From positions 372,001 through 436,000 of the forward strand of contig OZ251484.1 of NCBI GenBank assembly GCA_965242665.1: DNA of 64,000 bases, read 5' to 3'. The notes under the pieces are model-generated. The model was not told the origin of the DNA, made no database searches, and was given only the letters and a program-made list of their open reading frames with translations. This DNA comes from VXLM01 sp965242665 (lineage in GTDB: Bacteria; Chloroflexota; Dehalococcoidia; Lucifugimonadales; VXLM01). Position 1 is the stretch's first letter; the number at the start of each line of letters is the position of its first letter. A program made the position numbers and the translations under genes. Positions 19,942 through 34,900 of this stretch are shown here, one piece after another.

Positions 19942-22900
19942 CTCGCCATACCCCCGCCAGGAGTACCGCTCACCAGCCGCGTCGTAAGATCACGCACCAC
20001 ACCGCTGGGCATCGCAGGACTCAACGTGTAACTCAACACGCCGTCCCCGCCCGTCGCAGCAGGCAGCGTGAACACCGTTATCGACTGCCCCTGCGTCCAA
20101 CTCCGGTCACCTATCGAATGCGATCCAAATGTCGGCACTGCATCCACTACGATGTCGAACGTCAACTCCACTGCATCTCCGTCCGCGTCCGTCGCTGTCC
20201 ACATGTACTCCGTACTCGACATACCCCCGCCAGGAGTACCGCTCACTACTCGCGTCGTCGCATGACGACTCACTCCGCCCGGCAACGCAGGAGACAGGGA
20301 ATAAGACAAAACGCCGTCCCCACCAGTCGCAGCAGGCAGCGTGAACGACGATATCGACTCCCCTTGCTTCCAACTCTGATCATCTATCGTCTGCGATCCA
20401 AACGTCGGCACTGCATCGACCTCGATGTCGAACGTCAACTCCACAGCATCTCCGTCCGCGTCCGTCGCAGTCCACGTGTACTCCGTCCTCGACTTACCCG
20501 CATCAGGCGTACCGCTCACTACCCGCGTCGTAGCATGACGACTCACTCCGCCCGGCAACGCAGGACTCAACGTGTAACTCAACACGCCGTCCCCACCCGT
20601 CGCAGCAGGCAGCGTGAACGACGATATCGTCTGCCCCTGCGTCCAACTCTTGTCCCCTATCGAATGCGATCCAAACGTCGGCACTGCATCCACTACGATG
20701 TCGAACGTCAACTCCACTTCGTCGCCGTCAGCATCCGTCGCAGTCCACGTGTACTCCGTCCTCGACTTACCCGCATCAGGCGTGCCGCTCACCACTCGCG
20801 TCGTAGCATGACGACTTACTCCACCCGGCAACGCAGGACTCAACGCATAACTCAACACGCCGTCCCCACCCGTCGCAGCAGGCAGCGTGAACGACGATAT
20901 CGACTCGCCCTGCGTCCAACTCCGGTCATCTATCGTCTGCGAACCGAAGGTCGGCACTGCATCGATCTCGATGTCGAACTTCAACGATACCTCGTCGCCG
21001 TCAGCATCCGTCGCAGTCCACGTGTACTCAGTACTCGCCATACCCCCGCCAGGAGTACCGCTCACTACCCGCGTCGTTGCATGACGACTCACTCCGCCCG
21101 GCAACGCAGGAGACAGGGAGTACGACAAAGCTCCGTCCCCACCGGTCGCAGCAGGCAACGTGAACACCGTTATCGACTGCCCCTGCGTCCAACTCCGGTC
21201 ATCTATCGTCTGCGATCCAAACGTCGGCACCCCGTCCACTACGATGTCGAACTTCAATTCCACTGCATCACCGTCCGCATCCTCCGCCTTCCACGTGTAC
21301 TCCGTACTCGACATACCCGCATCAGGCGTGCCGCTCACTACCCGCGTCGTTGCATGACGACTTACTCCACTCGGCAGCGCAGGAGACAGGGAGTAAGACA
21401 ACGCGCCGTCCCCGCCCGTCGCAGCAGGCAGCGTGAACGACGTTATCGACTCCCCTTGCTTCCAACTCTGATCATCTATCGTCTGCGAACCGAAGGTCGG
21501 CACTGCATCGACCTCGATGTCGAACGTCAACTCCACAGCATCTCCGTCCGCGTCCGTCGCAGTCCACGTGTACTCCGTCCTCGACTTACCCGCATCAGGC
21601 GTACCGCTCACTACCCGCGTCGTAGCATGACGACTCACTCCGCCCGGCAACGCAGGACTCAACGTGTAACTCAACACGCCGTCCCCACCCGTCGCAGCAG
21701 GCAGCGTGAACGACGATATCGTCTGCCCCTGCGTCCAACTCTTGTCCCCTATCGAATGCGATCCAAACGTCGGCACTGCATCCACTACGATGTCGAACGT
21801 CAACTCCACTTCGTCGCCGTCAGCATCCGTCGCAGTCCACGTGTACTCCGTCCTCGACTTACCCGCATCAGGCGTGCCGCTCACCACTCGCGTCGTAGCA
21901 TGACGACTTACTCCACCCGGCAACGCAGGACTCAACGCATAACTCAACACGCCGTCCCCACCCGTCGCAGCAGGCAGCGTGAACGACGATATCGTCTGCC
22001 CCTGCGTCCAACTCTTGTCCCCTATCGAATGCGATCCAAACGTCGGCACTGCATCCACTACGATGTCGAACGTCAACTCCACTTCGTCGCCGTCAGCATC
22101 CGTCGCAGTCCACGTGTACTCCGTCCTCGACTTACCCGCATCAGGCGTGCCGCTCACCACCCGCGTCGTCGCATGACGACTTACCCCGCTCGGCAACCCA
22201 GGACCCAACGTGTACGTCAAACTCCCGTCCCCACCAGTCGCAGCAGGCAGCGTGAACGACGTTATCAACTGCCCCTGCGTCCAACTCTTGTCACCTATCG
22301 TCTGCGATCCAAACGTCGGCACTGCATCGACCTCGATGTCGAACGTCAACGATACCTTGTCACCGTCCGAATCCGTGGCGCTCCACGTATACTCCGTCCT
22401 CGACTTACCCTCGCCAGGCGTGCCGCTCACCACCCGCGTCGTAAGGTCACGCACTACACCACCCGGCAACGCAGGACTCAACGTGTACGTCAAGCTCCCA
22501 TCACCACCGGTCGCAGCAGGCAGCGTGAACGACGATATCGACTCGCCCTGCGTCCAACTCCGGTCATCTATCGTCTGCGAACCGAAGGTCGGCACTGCAT
22601 CGATCTCGATGTCGAACTTCAACGATACCTTGTCTCCGTCCGCGTCCGTCGCAGTCCACGTGTACTCCGTACTCGACTTACCCGCATCAGGCGTACCGCT
22701 CACCACTCGCGTCGTAGCATGACGACTTACTCCGCCCGGCAGCGCAGGAGACAGGGAGTACGACAAAGCGCCGTCCCCGCCGGTCGCAGCAGGCAGCGTG
22801 AACGACGATATCGACTGCCCCTGCGTCCAACTCCGGTCATCTATCGTCTGCGAACCGAAGGTCGGCACTGCATCGACCTCGATATCGAACGTCAACGATA

Positions 22901-25900
22901 CTTCGTCTCCGTCCGCGTCCTCCGCCTTCCACGTGTACTCCGTACTCGACATACCCGCATCAGGCGTGCCGCTCACCACTCGCGTCGTAGCATGACGACT
23001 CACTCCGCCCGGCAGCGCAGGAGACAGGGAGTACGACAAAGCGCCGTCCCCGCCCGTCGCAGCAGGCAGCGTGAACGACGATATCGACTCCCCCTGCGTC
23101 CAACTCTTGTCACCTATCGAATGCGAACCAAACGTCGGCACTGCATCCACTACGATGTCGAACGTCAACGATACCTTGTCACCGTCCGCATCCGTCGCAG
23201 TCCACGTGTACTCCGTACTCGACATACCCCCGCCAGGCGTGCCGCTCACCACTCGCGTCGTAGCATGACGACTCACTCCGCCCGGCAGCGCAGGAGACAG
23301 GGAGTAAGACAACGCACCGTCCCCGCCCGTCGCAGCTGGCAACGTGAACGACGTTATCGACTGCCCCTGCGTCCAACTCCGGTCATCTATCGTCTGCGAT
23401 CCAAACGTCGGCACTGCATCGACCTCGATGTCGAACGTCAACGACACCTTGTCACCGTCCGCATCCGTGGCGCTCCACGTGTACTCGGTGTTCGACATAC
23501 CCCCGCCAGGCGTTCCGCTCACCACCCGCGTCGACGAATCACGCGTCACACCGCTCGGCAGCGCAGGACTCAACGTGTAACTCAACACGCCGTCCCCGCC
23601 CGTCGCCTCAGGCAAAGTGAACGACGATATCGACTGCCCCTGCGTCCAACTCTGATCATCTATCGTCTGCGACCCAAACGTCGGCACTGCATCGACCTCG
23701 ATGTCGAACGTCAACGATACCTCGTTGCCGTCACCGTCTGTCGCCTTCCATGTGTACTCCTTACTCGCCATCCCCGCATTCGGCGTGCCGCTCACTTCCC
23801 TCGACGTGAGATTTCGCGTCACACCGCCGGGCAGCGCAGGGCTTAGGGCATAGGTCAAGCTCCCGCTCCCGCCGCTCGCAGCAGGCAGCGTGAACGAATC
23901 TATCGCCTTCCCTTGCATCCAACTCTGGTCGTCTATCGACTGCGACCCGAACGTCAGCTCCGGCGCAGGCTCCTGTATGGTAACGTAGAACTCCAGCTCG
24001 TCACTATCGTTGTCCTCGTCGTATACCTCCCATACGAACCGCATGCGAGACATGGTGTAGGAAGGAGCCCCGGTCAGGCGGTTCGAGGACGTCCACGTCA
24101 TGCTATTGGGCGACCCGGGGTCGAGCGTGTACGTCAGAGTCCCGTCGCCGCCGGTCGCCAGCGGGAAAGTCAACGGCGTTATATCCTTTCCCTTCGTCCA
24201 TACTTGATCGGGTATCGTCTGAGTGCCGAAGCTCGGCAGGCTGTCAACCTCGATGTCGAACGTCAACGATACCTTGTCGCCGTCCGAATCCGTCGCAGTC
24301 CACGTGTACTCCGTCCTCGCCATACCGGCGCCAGGCGTCCCGCTCACCACTCGCGTCGTCGCATGACGACTTACCCCGCTCGGCAGCGCAGGACTCAACG
24401 TGTACGTCAACGAACCGTCCCCGCCGGTCGCAGTCGGCAGCGTGAACGACGTTATCGCAAGGCCGTCAGTCCAACTCTGGTTGTCTATCGTCTGGGAGCC
24501 AAAGCTTGGGACGGCATCGACCTCGATGTCGAACGTCAGGCTGGCCTTGTCGCCGTCGGCGTCCGTCGCGCTCCACGTGTACTCCGTGTTCGCCGCGGAT
24601 TCCGACGGAGTCCCGCTTACCACGCGCGTCGTGAGATCCCGCGTCACCCCGGTCGGCAGCGCAGGACTCAACGTGTACGACAACGCGCCGTTTCCGCCCG
24701 TCGCCAGGGGCAGAGTAAACGACGTTATCTGATTGCCGCGAATCCAGTACTTGTGATCTATCTCGCCCGAGAACGAGGGCGAGGTGTCCGCGATTACGGT
24801 GATGGTGAACTGGAGGGACACCGTGTCGCCGTCCGTGTCGGTGGCGCTCCATGTGTAGCGCGTGCTGCTCTTGGCGTCCTGCGGCGTGCCGCTCACCACG
24901 CGCGTCGTAGCATGACGGCTTACCCCGCTGGGAAGAGCCGGACTGAGGGAGTAGGAGAGAGTCCCGTCGCCGCCCGTCGCAAGGGGCAGAGTGAACGACA
25001 TTATCTGCTCGTCCTCCATCCACGACTTGTTCGAAATCATATTCGGGCCGAAGGTAGGCATCAGGTCCGGCGTGGGGGAACTGACGGTGATGTCGAACGT
25101 GAGCGACGCCGTATCGCCGTCCGTGTCCGTCGCAGTCCACGTGTACTCCGTCCGCATCATCGATCCGGTTGGCGTGCCGCTCACCACTCGCGTCGTCGCA
25201 TGACGACTTACGCCCATGGGAAGGCCCGGACTGAGGGAGTAGGTGAGCGTCCCGTCGCCGCCCGTCGCCAGGGGCAGAGTGAACGACGTTATCTGCGTGT
25301 CCTCCGTCCACGTCTTGTCCGTAATGGTCTGCGAGCCAAAATCGGGAGCCGGGTTGGCCGCTACCGTGATATAGAAATCGAGGGTTGCCCTACTCCCTTG
25401 CGAGTCCCTGGCCGTCAGAGTATAGGTACTCCGTGCAGCTGCGACCCTCGGAGTGCCGGATATGGCCCGGGTAGAGTTGTTGAATGAGAGTCCGCGCGGC
25501 AGAGCCGGGCTGAGGGAGTACGTGAGGCTTCCCTGTCCGCCTTCGGCGGCCGGCAGGGTATCCGACACTGCCGTATCCTCCCGCCAGCTCTTGGCGCTCA
25601 CGACGGTGGACCCAAAGGTCGGGATGTTCTTGATGCGGCCGTCGACACGGTGGTTTCCATCGTTGGTTACCGCCCTGGCGCCGAGCCCGAGATTGGCGTT
25701 GACCCCGCTGCGGCTGCGGATCGTCCCGCTATTCAGACCAAGCGCCCCAGCCTCGATGCTCAGGCCATCGAGGTCCCTATCCGCCGTATCGACCGTGTAT
25801 TGGAATACGATGCTAAGATCGTCCTTCTGGAGTACCGAGGCCTGGACGGTCTCAGTGCCCAAGCGAAGCGCAAGCTGCGGAGAGCCAGTGACCACAATCC

Positions 25901-28900
25901 GCTTGTGGAAGTAGACGTATACACGTATCTGCTCGTCCGTGCCGTAGGTGTTGCCGACGACCGGGGTGGATCTGATGACGACATTCCTGACGCTTGGTGC
26001 GACGTTCTGGGCGCCGTTCACCTTGCGGAGGCTGTCGTTCGATGTAGCAGAGGAGGTGATGTCGGCGGCGAGCCCATTGCCTACGGTCGTAATCCTCCCG
26101 CCGTTCAACGACAATGCGTTGGCAGGGAGGCTTATGCCGTCCTCGTCTCGGTCGCTGGACTGCACTAGATACCTGAACGTCAGGTAAGAGCTGCCGTTGC
26201 CGCTGATGTACGTCGCGGTGCGGGTGTTGTCGCCGATGGTAATGGACAGCTGGGGACTGCCGGACACATGGACGGCCCTGTTGAACGTCACGTTTGGGTA
26301 GATGTATTCTCCAGCGTCGAAGGTGCTATCAGCGTACGGGAGGCCTCCTATTCCAAGGAAGGCGATGAATCCCGTTCCACTGATCCGTGCCGGGGACGGG
26401 GGGACCCTCAACACCGTCTGATACGGCTGGTTGCCGAGTGCGGACGGAAGCGTCAGCACCGCGGGGTTGCCCGTCGCCCGACTGCGAATGCTGCCGCCGC
26501 TGACGCTCAAGGCGTTCTGCGACACGCTGATCCCGTTGGCGTCGGAGTCGTTGGTCCCCACGGTATAGTAGAGCAACAGCTGGGTGGCACGGAGAGGGAT
26601 CGTCGACGAGGAAGTGGAAACCGTTCCGCTGTCCATGGTGAGAGCGACGCTGGCTCTGCTGCCGACGCTGCGGACTACAGGCTCGCTGAACGTGACGCGG
26701 ACAGTGATCGTATCACCCTCGACATACCCGCCCGGGTCCCTCCTGCCAGGCTGGTCGCAGACTCGGTGCGTGGAGCGCGGGAGGACTGGATCGTTGCAGC
26801 GCGTGATATTGCGGGGTTGGCCGACGAATTCGAAGCTCGTGACCGTCGGTTGCCGGCCGTCCACCTTGTGCGATGCCTGATTTTCGAGGGAGTGGTCTGT
26901 GACGGTCGTTTCCTCGACAGTTCTTCCTCCTCTTCTCCCGCCCGAGATTCTCCGCCTAATGGTTTCTTCGATCCGGATGTGGAGATTCGCCGCCGTGCCG
27001 CCGTCTCCAGTGCCCACGATGGCCTCGCCTCCATCCAGCGTCAGCGGAGACACCCAAGAGGGAGACACGGGAAGTCCCCGGACCTGGGTGACATGAACTT
27101 CTTTGATGCTGATGCCGTCCGCGTCGTAGTCGCCGCCCTGCACGGTGTAGCTGAATTCCAGCCAGTAGGCGTACGGCTGGGATATGTTGACGGTCGGCTG
27201 GGCCCTGATGCTCTTGGTGTAGTCGGCGTGCCGGGTATTGGCCCCGATAGTCATTGCCAGGCTCGGGGTTCCGGTCACCGTGACCGGCTTGCTGAACCTG
27301 ACCCGGGCGGTGATGGTCTCGCCCAGCTTGTACGTCTCCCCGCGCGCGGGCTGCGATGTGATCCGAACTTCCTGGACGAACGCCGCGCGGTTCACTCCCC
27401 CGTCGATATTGTCCTCGGACAGCCGTACCGACGCGCTCAGAATCCCAGACTGGGCGTCCTGCCCGCCCATGTTGCGGACCTGCGCGCCCGAGGGCACGGT
27501 CAGCGCGTTCGTCGAAGTATAGAAGCCGTCGGCATCCACATCGGCCTCCTGGACGATGTAGCGGAAATAATGGTATCGAGCGTTGAGGCCCACCCTGGCG
27601 TATGTAGCCTGGCGGGTGTTGCTCCCTATGAGCATCCCGAGGGTCGGGGAACCGGTGACGCCCACGGCTTGGCTGAACTCCACCCGAACCTCGATCTCTT
27701 CACCGCGGTTGTACGTGTCCTCGCGCGCCGGAGAAGAAGTCACGTGGACGCCCGTAACCGTCGGAGCGCGGCTGATGCCTCCGTTCACCTTGTGTTCGGA
27801 AGCGTTTGCTATGGGGTAGAGGCCGAGCGAGGTAACCGCGTTGTGCCCCCGCGCGCTGCGGATGGTCGACTGCTCCCCGATGGTGAGCGCGCCGGCTTCT
27901 ATGCTGATGCCGTCCGCGTCCACGTCGGAAGACTGTATCGTGTAGGAGAAGTACAGCGTGTTGGTGCCCTGCTGGGTCTGGTAGTAATCCGCCTGCCGGG
28001 TATTGCTCCCTATCTTGAGCGCAAGCTGCGGCGTACCCTCTACCAGGATATCCTCGGTAATATCCGTGGCGAACGTCACTCCGACCACCACATTCTCGCT
28101 GGCGGCGTAGGTCTCGCCCTGCTGCGGCGAGCTGATGAACGCTACTCCGGTCACCACGGGGCGCGGGCCGGTGACCCTCATGTTGAACTTCAGGGTGTCC
28201 GTATCCCCGTTGTCGAAGTCGTAGTTGCCAACTCCGCTGGCCGGCACCCCAGTGTTGTCCTCCACCGTAACGGTGTACTCTTGCAGTGGAGTCTCCTGCG
28301 AGGGAGTTCCGGATATGACGCCTGTAGCGCTGTCCATGGCCAGACCGCTGGGCAGCGTCGGGGCAATGCTCCAGGTGAGCGGCGTGTCTCCCCCTGGGGA
28401 TGTGAACGTGATGGTGCTCGGCGTCCTCGCAACGGGGTTCGTGACCGTCGTCCTGTCCGCGCCGAAGTTCGGCCACAACCTCGCCTTCGTTCCGTCCAGC
28501 TTCGCGTCGGACTTGTTCATGAAGGTGAAGCCCGTCAAGTCGATCGGGGCGTCTTGTCCACCTGAGTCGCGGAGCGTGCCGCCGTTGAGCTTCAGGGCGT
28601 TTGCGGAGATGCTCACGCCGGTGGCGTCCAAGTCGCTGGACTGCACGTCATGGGTGAAGGCGATTCTGCTTCCCGACGTGTGCGAATACGACGGGAGAAT
28701 ATCCCGGTTGCCGGAGTCGATCTCCAACGCGAGGCGCATCCCGGTGGCCCCCGGCGCCGTCGAAGGCGTAAAGACAACCGGCTGATCGTAGTCTATGGCT
28801 ATCGTGATATGCGACGCCCAAGAGTACGTGCCATCCTGATTGGGAGTCGAGATGACGCTCACCGATCTGATAGTCGGAGGCGTGGATACCTTGTGCGTGG

Positions 28901-31900
28901 AGAGGTTCGTTACCGCGCGGGCGCCGAGGGCGAGCAGGGCGTCCACACCGTTCGGGTCGCGCAGCGTGCCGCCGTTGAGATTCAGCGCATACGCGGTAAC
29001 GTTCCCTTCCGAGTCCAAGGTGTCGACGAGGCTGATGCCGTCGGCGTCATAGTCCGACGCTTGAACGACGTATGCGAACCGAATCGTGCGATAGGGCGAT
29101 GTGGGAGTAGCCCGAACCACATGGGAGAAGCTGGCGTTGCGGGTCTGGTTTCCGATGCGAAGCGCGAGCGTCGGACTCCCGGTCAAGACGACGTCTTCCG
29201 TGAACGAGACGGCGATGTCCATTCGTTCGCCGGTGGTGTACGTATCCGATTGGGTTCGCCGAGTATCGAGGAAGGTGATGGACGACACCGCAGGCGGGTT
29301 GTTCGCACCGCCGTCGACCTTGTGCGATGCGTCATTCACGATGGCGTGGGTGCCCAACCCCAAGGCCGCATCCGTGCCGGCCGGCGAATCCCCGGTCTCC
29401 GATCCGCGGCTGCGTATCGTCCCTCCATTCAAGGTCAACGCCCCGGTATCGATGCTTATGCCGTCATCGTCCTTGTCTCTCGCCTGCACCCGATAGATGA
29501 ATCGGAGATAGTACGCGCTCGGTCGGAAGATGTTGGCGCCTCCATGCTGCACGTAGTCTACCAACGCCGTATCCATGCCTATGTCGAGCGCAAGCTGCGG
29601 CGTGCCGGTCACCGCCACCTGTTGGTCGAACTTCACTTCGACTACCACCTCGTTTCGAGGGTTGGCGTCATAGGTGTCCCCGACGGTGGGAGTGCTCCGG
29701 AAGAACACGTCGACTATCTTGGGCGCGTTTGCGGCGGCGACGGTGATGGTCAAGGGTACCTGCGCGCTGTCGCCGTCATTGTCCGTCACCGTCCAAGTGT
29801 ATGACGACGCAGCCCCGACGGCCGAGGCGTTCGGAGTCCCAGTGATCTTGTGCGACGGAGAGGTCGTGTGCGTCAGCCCGCTGGGCAGCGCCGATGGAGA
29901 CAGAGTGTATGACAGGGGGGCGTCTCCACCCGTTGGAGTCGGGAGGGCAAAGTCGACGGCCGTCCCCGCTGTGTAGTGCTGCGGCTCCAGATTGCCGAAC
30001 ATGGGCATGGAGTCGCGCACCGTATGCGCGGAGTCGTCCGTGAAGGCGTGCGAGCCCAGGGAAAGAACCGCGGATTCGTTGTCGAAGGCTGCGAACAGCC
30101 TCACCCCGTCCGGCAGACTCAGCGCATCCGCCCCCACGCTGATGCCATCGCCGTCGAAGTCGCCCTCCACGACCACGTACCGGTAGAACGGACGCAGCAG
30201 GTTAGGATCGGTATAATACACCGCCTGCCGGGTATTCGCGCCGATAGTCAAGGCGACTTGCGGATTCCCAAATGCAGTGGTTGCCTCGGAGAAGGACAAC
30301 TGCAACAGAATGGCCTCGCCAGAGTCATAGGTGCCGTTCACGCCGGGATTGGACACTATGGATACCCCCGTCACGCGCGGAGGCGTATACACCTTGTGAG
30401 AAGAGGAGTTGCTGACGGCCAGCGTCCCCAGTCCCAGCGCGGCATTCGCGCCGCCGCCGTCACGGATCGTTCCAAGATTCAAGGACAATGCACTCGCGCC
30501 GATGCTTATGCCGTTCGCGTCCTTGTCCTGCGTGGCCACCGTATAGCCGAAGACGACGCCGTCCCCGCTCGAATCCGCGGACCGGTAGGACGCAAAGCGG
30601 TCGAGGGTCCCAACGGTCAACGTCAGACGCGGCGTCCCCGTGACCGTAGCCGGCTTGGAGAAGGTGACCTTGGCCTTGATGACCTCTCCGACGTCGTAGC
30701 CGTCGCTGCTGGCAGGCGAGCTGACGATGTCCACGGCCTCCACCGCCATCGGCGTCGTCACGGACCCATTCACCTCGTGCGCCAAGTCGTTCGTAATGTC
30801 GTGCACTCCCAGGCCGAGGATGGCCGGGACGCCGTTGGTCGAGTCTGTGATTGTCGCGCCGTTCAAGGTCAGCGCCCCCGCGCCGACGCTGACGCCGTCC
30901 GTATCCCTGTCCAACGCCTGGACGGTATACTCGTACAGCAGACGTCCGCTGGAGTCCGTGCTGACGTAGCTGGCCGTGCGCGCGGTCCCTCCAATGTCTA
31001 TGGACATGGTCGAGCTCGAGAGTCCGCTCGTAGTGACCGCCTTGTCGAAGCCGACTGCGACCTCTATCACCTCTCCGCTCCCATATGAGCCGTTGGCGTA
31101 TGGGCGAGAAAGGATGGCCACCTCATCTACTACAGGCCCAACCGCAGTGAGCAGACTGAACGTTCCCAACGTCGCAGTGTCTCCGTCGCGGTCGACGGCG
31201 GAGAGGGTATGCGTCCCAGAATGCGCCGCGCTGGTCTGCCCGGTTATGATCGGGCTGTTCGGCCCCACGGTGAGCCCGGCAGGCAGGGCCGGCGAGACGC
31301 TGTAGGTAAACGGCGCGTCTCCGTTTACCGTAGCCAGGAGCGCCGAAGAGGCGGAATGGTTCAGGGCAATCTTCTGGTCGGGGATCGATACCCCAGAGGG
31401 CACTGATGGAGAAGTATCCGCAACCCGCATCTCCACGCTCTTGGAGTCGCCGCTCACGACGGCATAGGTCCCCAAGTTGAGCTGGGCGTTCATACCGTCG
31501 CCCGAAGTGACGATCGTGCCTCCGTCCAGAACCAGCGCGTCCGCAGGAATTGCCAACCCGTCTCCGTCCCAATCGTCAGACTGAACGACATAGCTGAAGA
31601 CCAAAGCATGAGCGGGGTCACCCATCAGTATTGCGTTGAGCGAGGCAGATTCCGCGGCGTCGTAACTTGCCCTGCGCTTCTCGTCTCCGATGTGCAGGGT
31701 AAGCTGCGGCGTCCCAGTAACGACCATCTTTGGGGTATAGCCGATGACTATCTGAATGGTATCGCCGCTCCAATAGTTGCCGTCATCTTCATTCATGGGA
31801 ATGTGCAGGGTGTGGATGCCCAAAGACATGACCGCCGGGCCTTTCGGCTCCCATACTTGGATGCTGAACGTGAGCGTCGCCGCGTCTCCATCGCTGTCCG

Positions 31901-34900
31901 TAGCTTTCCACGTGTACGTCTGCGACGCCGTGACGGCTGTGGGCGTGCCTGCTATCGTGCGGGTGGATGCAGTCCACGTCATGCCTTGCGGCATCGTCGT
32001 CGGCGTAAGGGTATACGTGAGGGATCCGTTCCCGCCCGTAGCTTCCGGCAGCACGATCGGCGTGATGACCGTGTTCGTATCGTAGAGCTTGCTCTTCACG
32101 GTCGCCGCCCCGAACGTCGGCACCGAGTTGTTCACCCGCATCTGGGCGCTCGTCGTACCGCCGTTGGCAATGGCATGAGTTCCCAGATTGAGCTTAGCGT
32201 CCATACCGTCGCTCGTGGCGCGAATCGAGCCCCCGTTCAAAACCAGCGCATCCGCGGGAACGGCCACGCCGTCACCATCGACATCGTCCGACTGCACCGT
32301 ATAGTCGAAGAGCAGGATTTCCTCCGTCTCGCTGCGGAGAGCTGGGGAGGCGGAGTCGGCGGCGTCGTAAGGCGCCTTGCGCCTCTTGTCTCCAATGAGC
32401 AAGACAAGCTCCGGCGTCCCGGTGATAGTCATCTTCTGAGGATACGTGACCTTCAAAGTCAGCACGTCCCCAGTCTCATAGTTCTGATCCGCGTCCGTGG
32501 TATGTATGCTCACGCCAGTGACCGCAGGGCCTTTCGGGTCCCATACCTCGATGCTGAACGTGAGCGTCGCCGCGTCTCCATCGCTGTCCGTAGCCTTCCA
32601 TGTATACGTCTGCGACGCCGTAACCGTCGTAGGCGTTCCCGCTATCGTGCGGGTGGATGCAGTCCACGTCATGCCTTGCGGCATCGTCGCCGGCGTAAGG
32701 GTATACGCGAGGGAGCCTTCGCCGCCCGTAGCTTCCGGCAGCACGATCGGCGTGATGACCGTGTTCGTATCGTACAGCCTGCTATCCACGCTCGACGCCC
32801 CGAACGTCGGCACCGAGTTGTTCACCCGCATCTGAGCGCTCGTCGATCCGCCGTTGGCAATGGCATGAGTTCCCAAGTCGAGCTTGGCGTGCATACCGTC
32901 ACCCTTGGAGCGAATCGTGCCCCCGTTCAAAACCAGCGCATCCGCGGGAACGGCCACGCCGTCACGATCGACATCGTCCGACTGCACCGTATAGTCGAAG
33001 AGAATGAAGTCCATCGTCCCGCTGAGGAAAGCCGCGGAGTCATAACTTGCCTTCCGCCTCTTGTCTCCAATGTGCAAGGTAAGCTGCGGCATCCCGGTGA
33101 TAGTCATCTTCTCGGGATACGTAACCTTCAAGGTCAGCACATCCCCAGTTTCGTAGTTCTGATCCGCATCCGTGGTATGTATGCTCACTCCGGTGACCGC
33201 AGAACCCTTCGGGGCCCATACCTCGATGCTGAACGTGAGCGTCGCCGCGTCTCCATCGGTATCCGTAGCCTTCCACGTGTACGTCTGCGACGCAGTAACC
33301 GTCGTAGACGTGCCCGCTATCGTGCGGGTGGAGGCAGTCCATGTCATGCCTTGCGGCATCGTCGTCGGCGTAAGGGTATACGTGACAGGGCCGTTGCCGC
33401 CCGTAGCTTCCGGCAGCACGATCGGCGTGATGACCGTGTAGGTATCGTACAGCCTGCTATCGACCGTCTGCGCGCCAAAGTCCGGCGAGGTCTCGTTGAC
33501 CTTGTGGCTGGAGTCGTTGGTAATGGCATGAGTGCCGAGGCCGAGCGTCGCCGCAATTCCTCCAGTAGTGGCGGTGATCGTCCCGTTGTTCAGGGCCAAC
33601 GCCCCCGCAGCGATGCTGACGCCGTCCCCATCGGAGTCCTCATCCACCACGGCATAGCGGAATCTGAGAGTGGATCCCGTGATCGATTGGTACGCGGCCT
33701 GGCGTGTATGGTCGCCGATGGTCAACGCGAGCTGCGGAGAGCCGGTGACCGTCACGGCGCGGTCGAACGTGACATCGATATCGATGTTCTCGCCGGCGGT
33801 GTAGCTAGAGTTGCTCGCCGGCGTGGATGCGATGGTCACCCCGCTCACGGTCGGATTCGGGCTGATGACCTCGAGAGTGAACTGGAGGGTGTCGGTTCCC
33901 TGTGGACTCGCCGCGTTGAGGGTGTACGTCGTCTCAGCCATGGTCGCCCCGGGAGTCCCGGAGATGGTGCGCGCGGCGGCGTCGAAAGATAGGCCGCCGG
34001 GCAGCGCAGGCGTAGAGGACAGAGAATATGGGGAGCAGACCGAACCCTCGGGGAGAGAAGGGCAACTCCTGGATGCACTGACCGCTGCCGGCAGCGTAAC
34101 GCTGTGAAGAACGCCGCGCGTGAATGTGTAGGCCGGAGACTGCACCCCGTCGAAGGATGCCCCGCCGCCGTCCACCGTGTGATCGGACTGCGCGCCCATC
34201 ACATGGCTGCCGAGACTGAGATCGACGTCTACCCCGCCTACCTTGATGCTCCCGCCGTTGAGGGTCAGCGCACTCGCGCCGATGCTAATTCCATCGCTAT
34301 CCCTGTCCGCTCCAATGACGGTATATCGGAAGCTGACCGTGGCGCCCGACGCGGAGCGGTACGCAGCCTGCCGGATCCGAGACCCAATGCCAAGAGCAAG
34401 CTGCGGAGACCCAGTGACCGTAACCTGGCCGCTAAATGTTACGTCCACATCTATATTCGCCGATGCGCCGTATGAGTTGAAAGAGCCAACGCCCCGAGTA
34501 GGGGCAGACGTGATGGTTACGCCCGTGACCCCGGGAGATTCGTCACCGCTCCCTTCCGTCTGCGCCTGTGCGACCCCCACAACCTCGACGGTGAAAGACA
34601 ACCGAACGGAGTCGCCGTCGACGTCCGTTGCAGACAGGAAGTAGTCCTCGCTGGCGGATGGCTCCGTCGGCCTGCCGATTATCGACACGGTCGTCGTGCT
34701 GAACTCCAGCCCGGAAGGCAGCGCGGGCGAAAGGTCGTAGGCAAGAGGCGGGTCGCCGCCGGATGCGCGCGGGAGCGCAGCGTCGACCGCTTCACCTACC
34801 TGGTAGCTCAGAGGAGACGCAGTCTCGCCCCCAAAGGAAGGCAGGGAATTCACCTGCGGCTCAGGAGGCGGGGGAGTAGAAGACTCGGAACCTCGTTCCG

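Larger units (their letters stand above)
13750..25626 (-). repeat. 43-copy array of 273-bp/91-aa He_PIG-like coding repeats
   Basis: I counted 43 successive modules, each starting at a (V/I/L)PTFG-like motif. Units 8-37 are nearly uniform at 273 bp and differ by a few synonymous or conservative changes; units 1-7 and 38-43 are more diverged, and one carries a Pro/Gly linker (PPVQPPGEGREG). Conserved positions include W in DxSW, SPALP, SGTP and the DADGD turn. Confidence 0.88.

Noticed and set aside
19716..23846. Plus-strand ORF of 1,376 aa opposite the repeat array
   Set aside because: It is the antisense of the 273-bp coding repeats; the product is Arg-rich repetitive nonsense, while the minus strand gives well-formed Ig-like modules, a signal peptide and an anchor.
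26268..34475. Long plus-strand ORFs (765, 384, 370, 794 aa and others) opposite the N-terminal half of the giant gene
   Set aside because: Antisense shadows of a GC-rich gene; rich in Arg/His/Val with no domain pattern and no ribosome sites.
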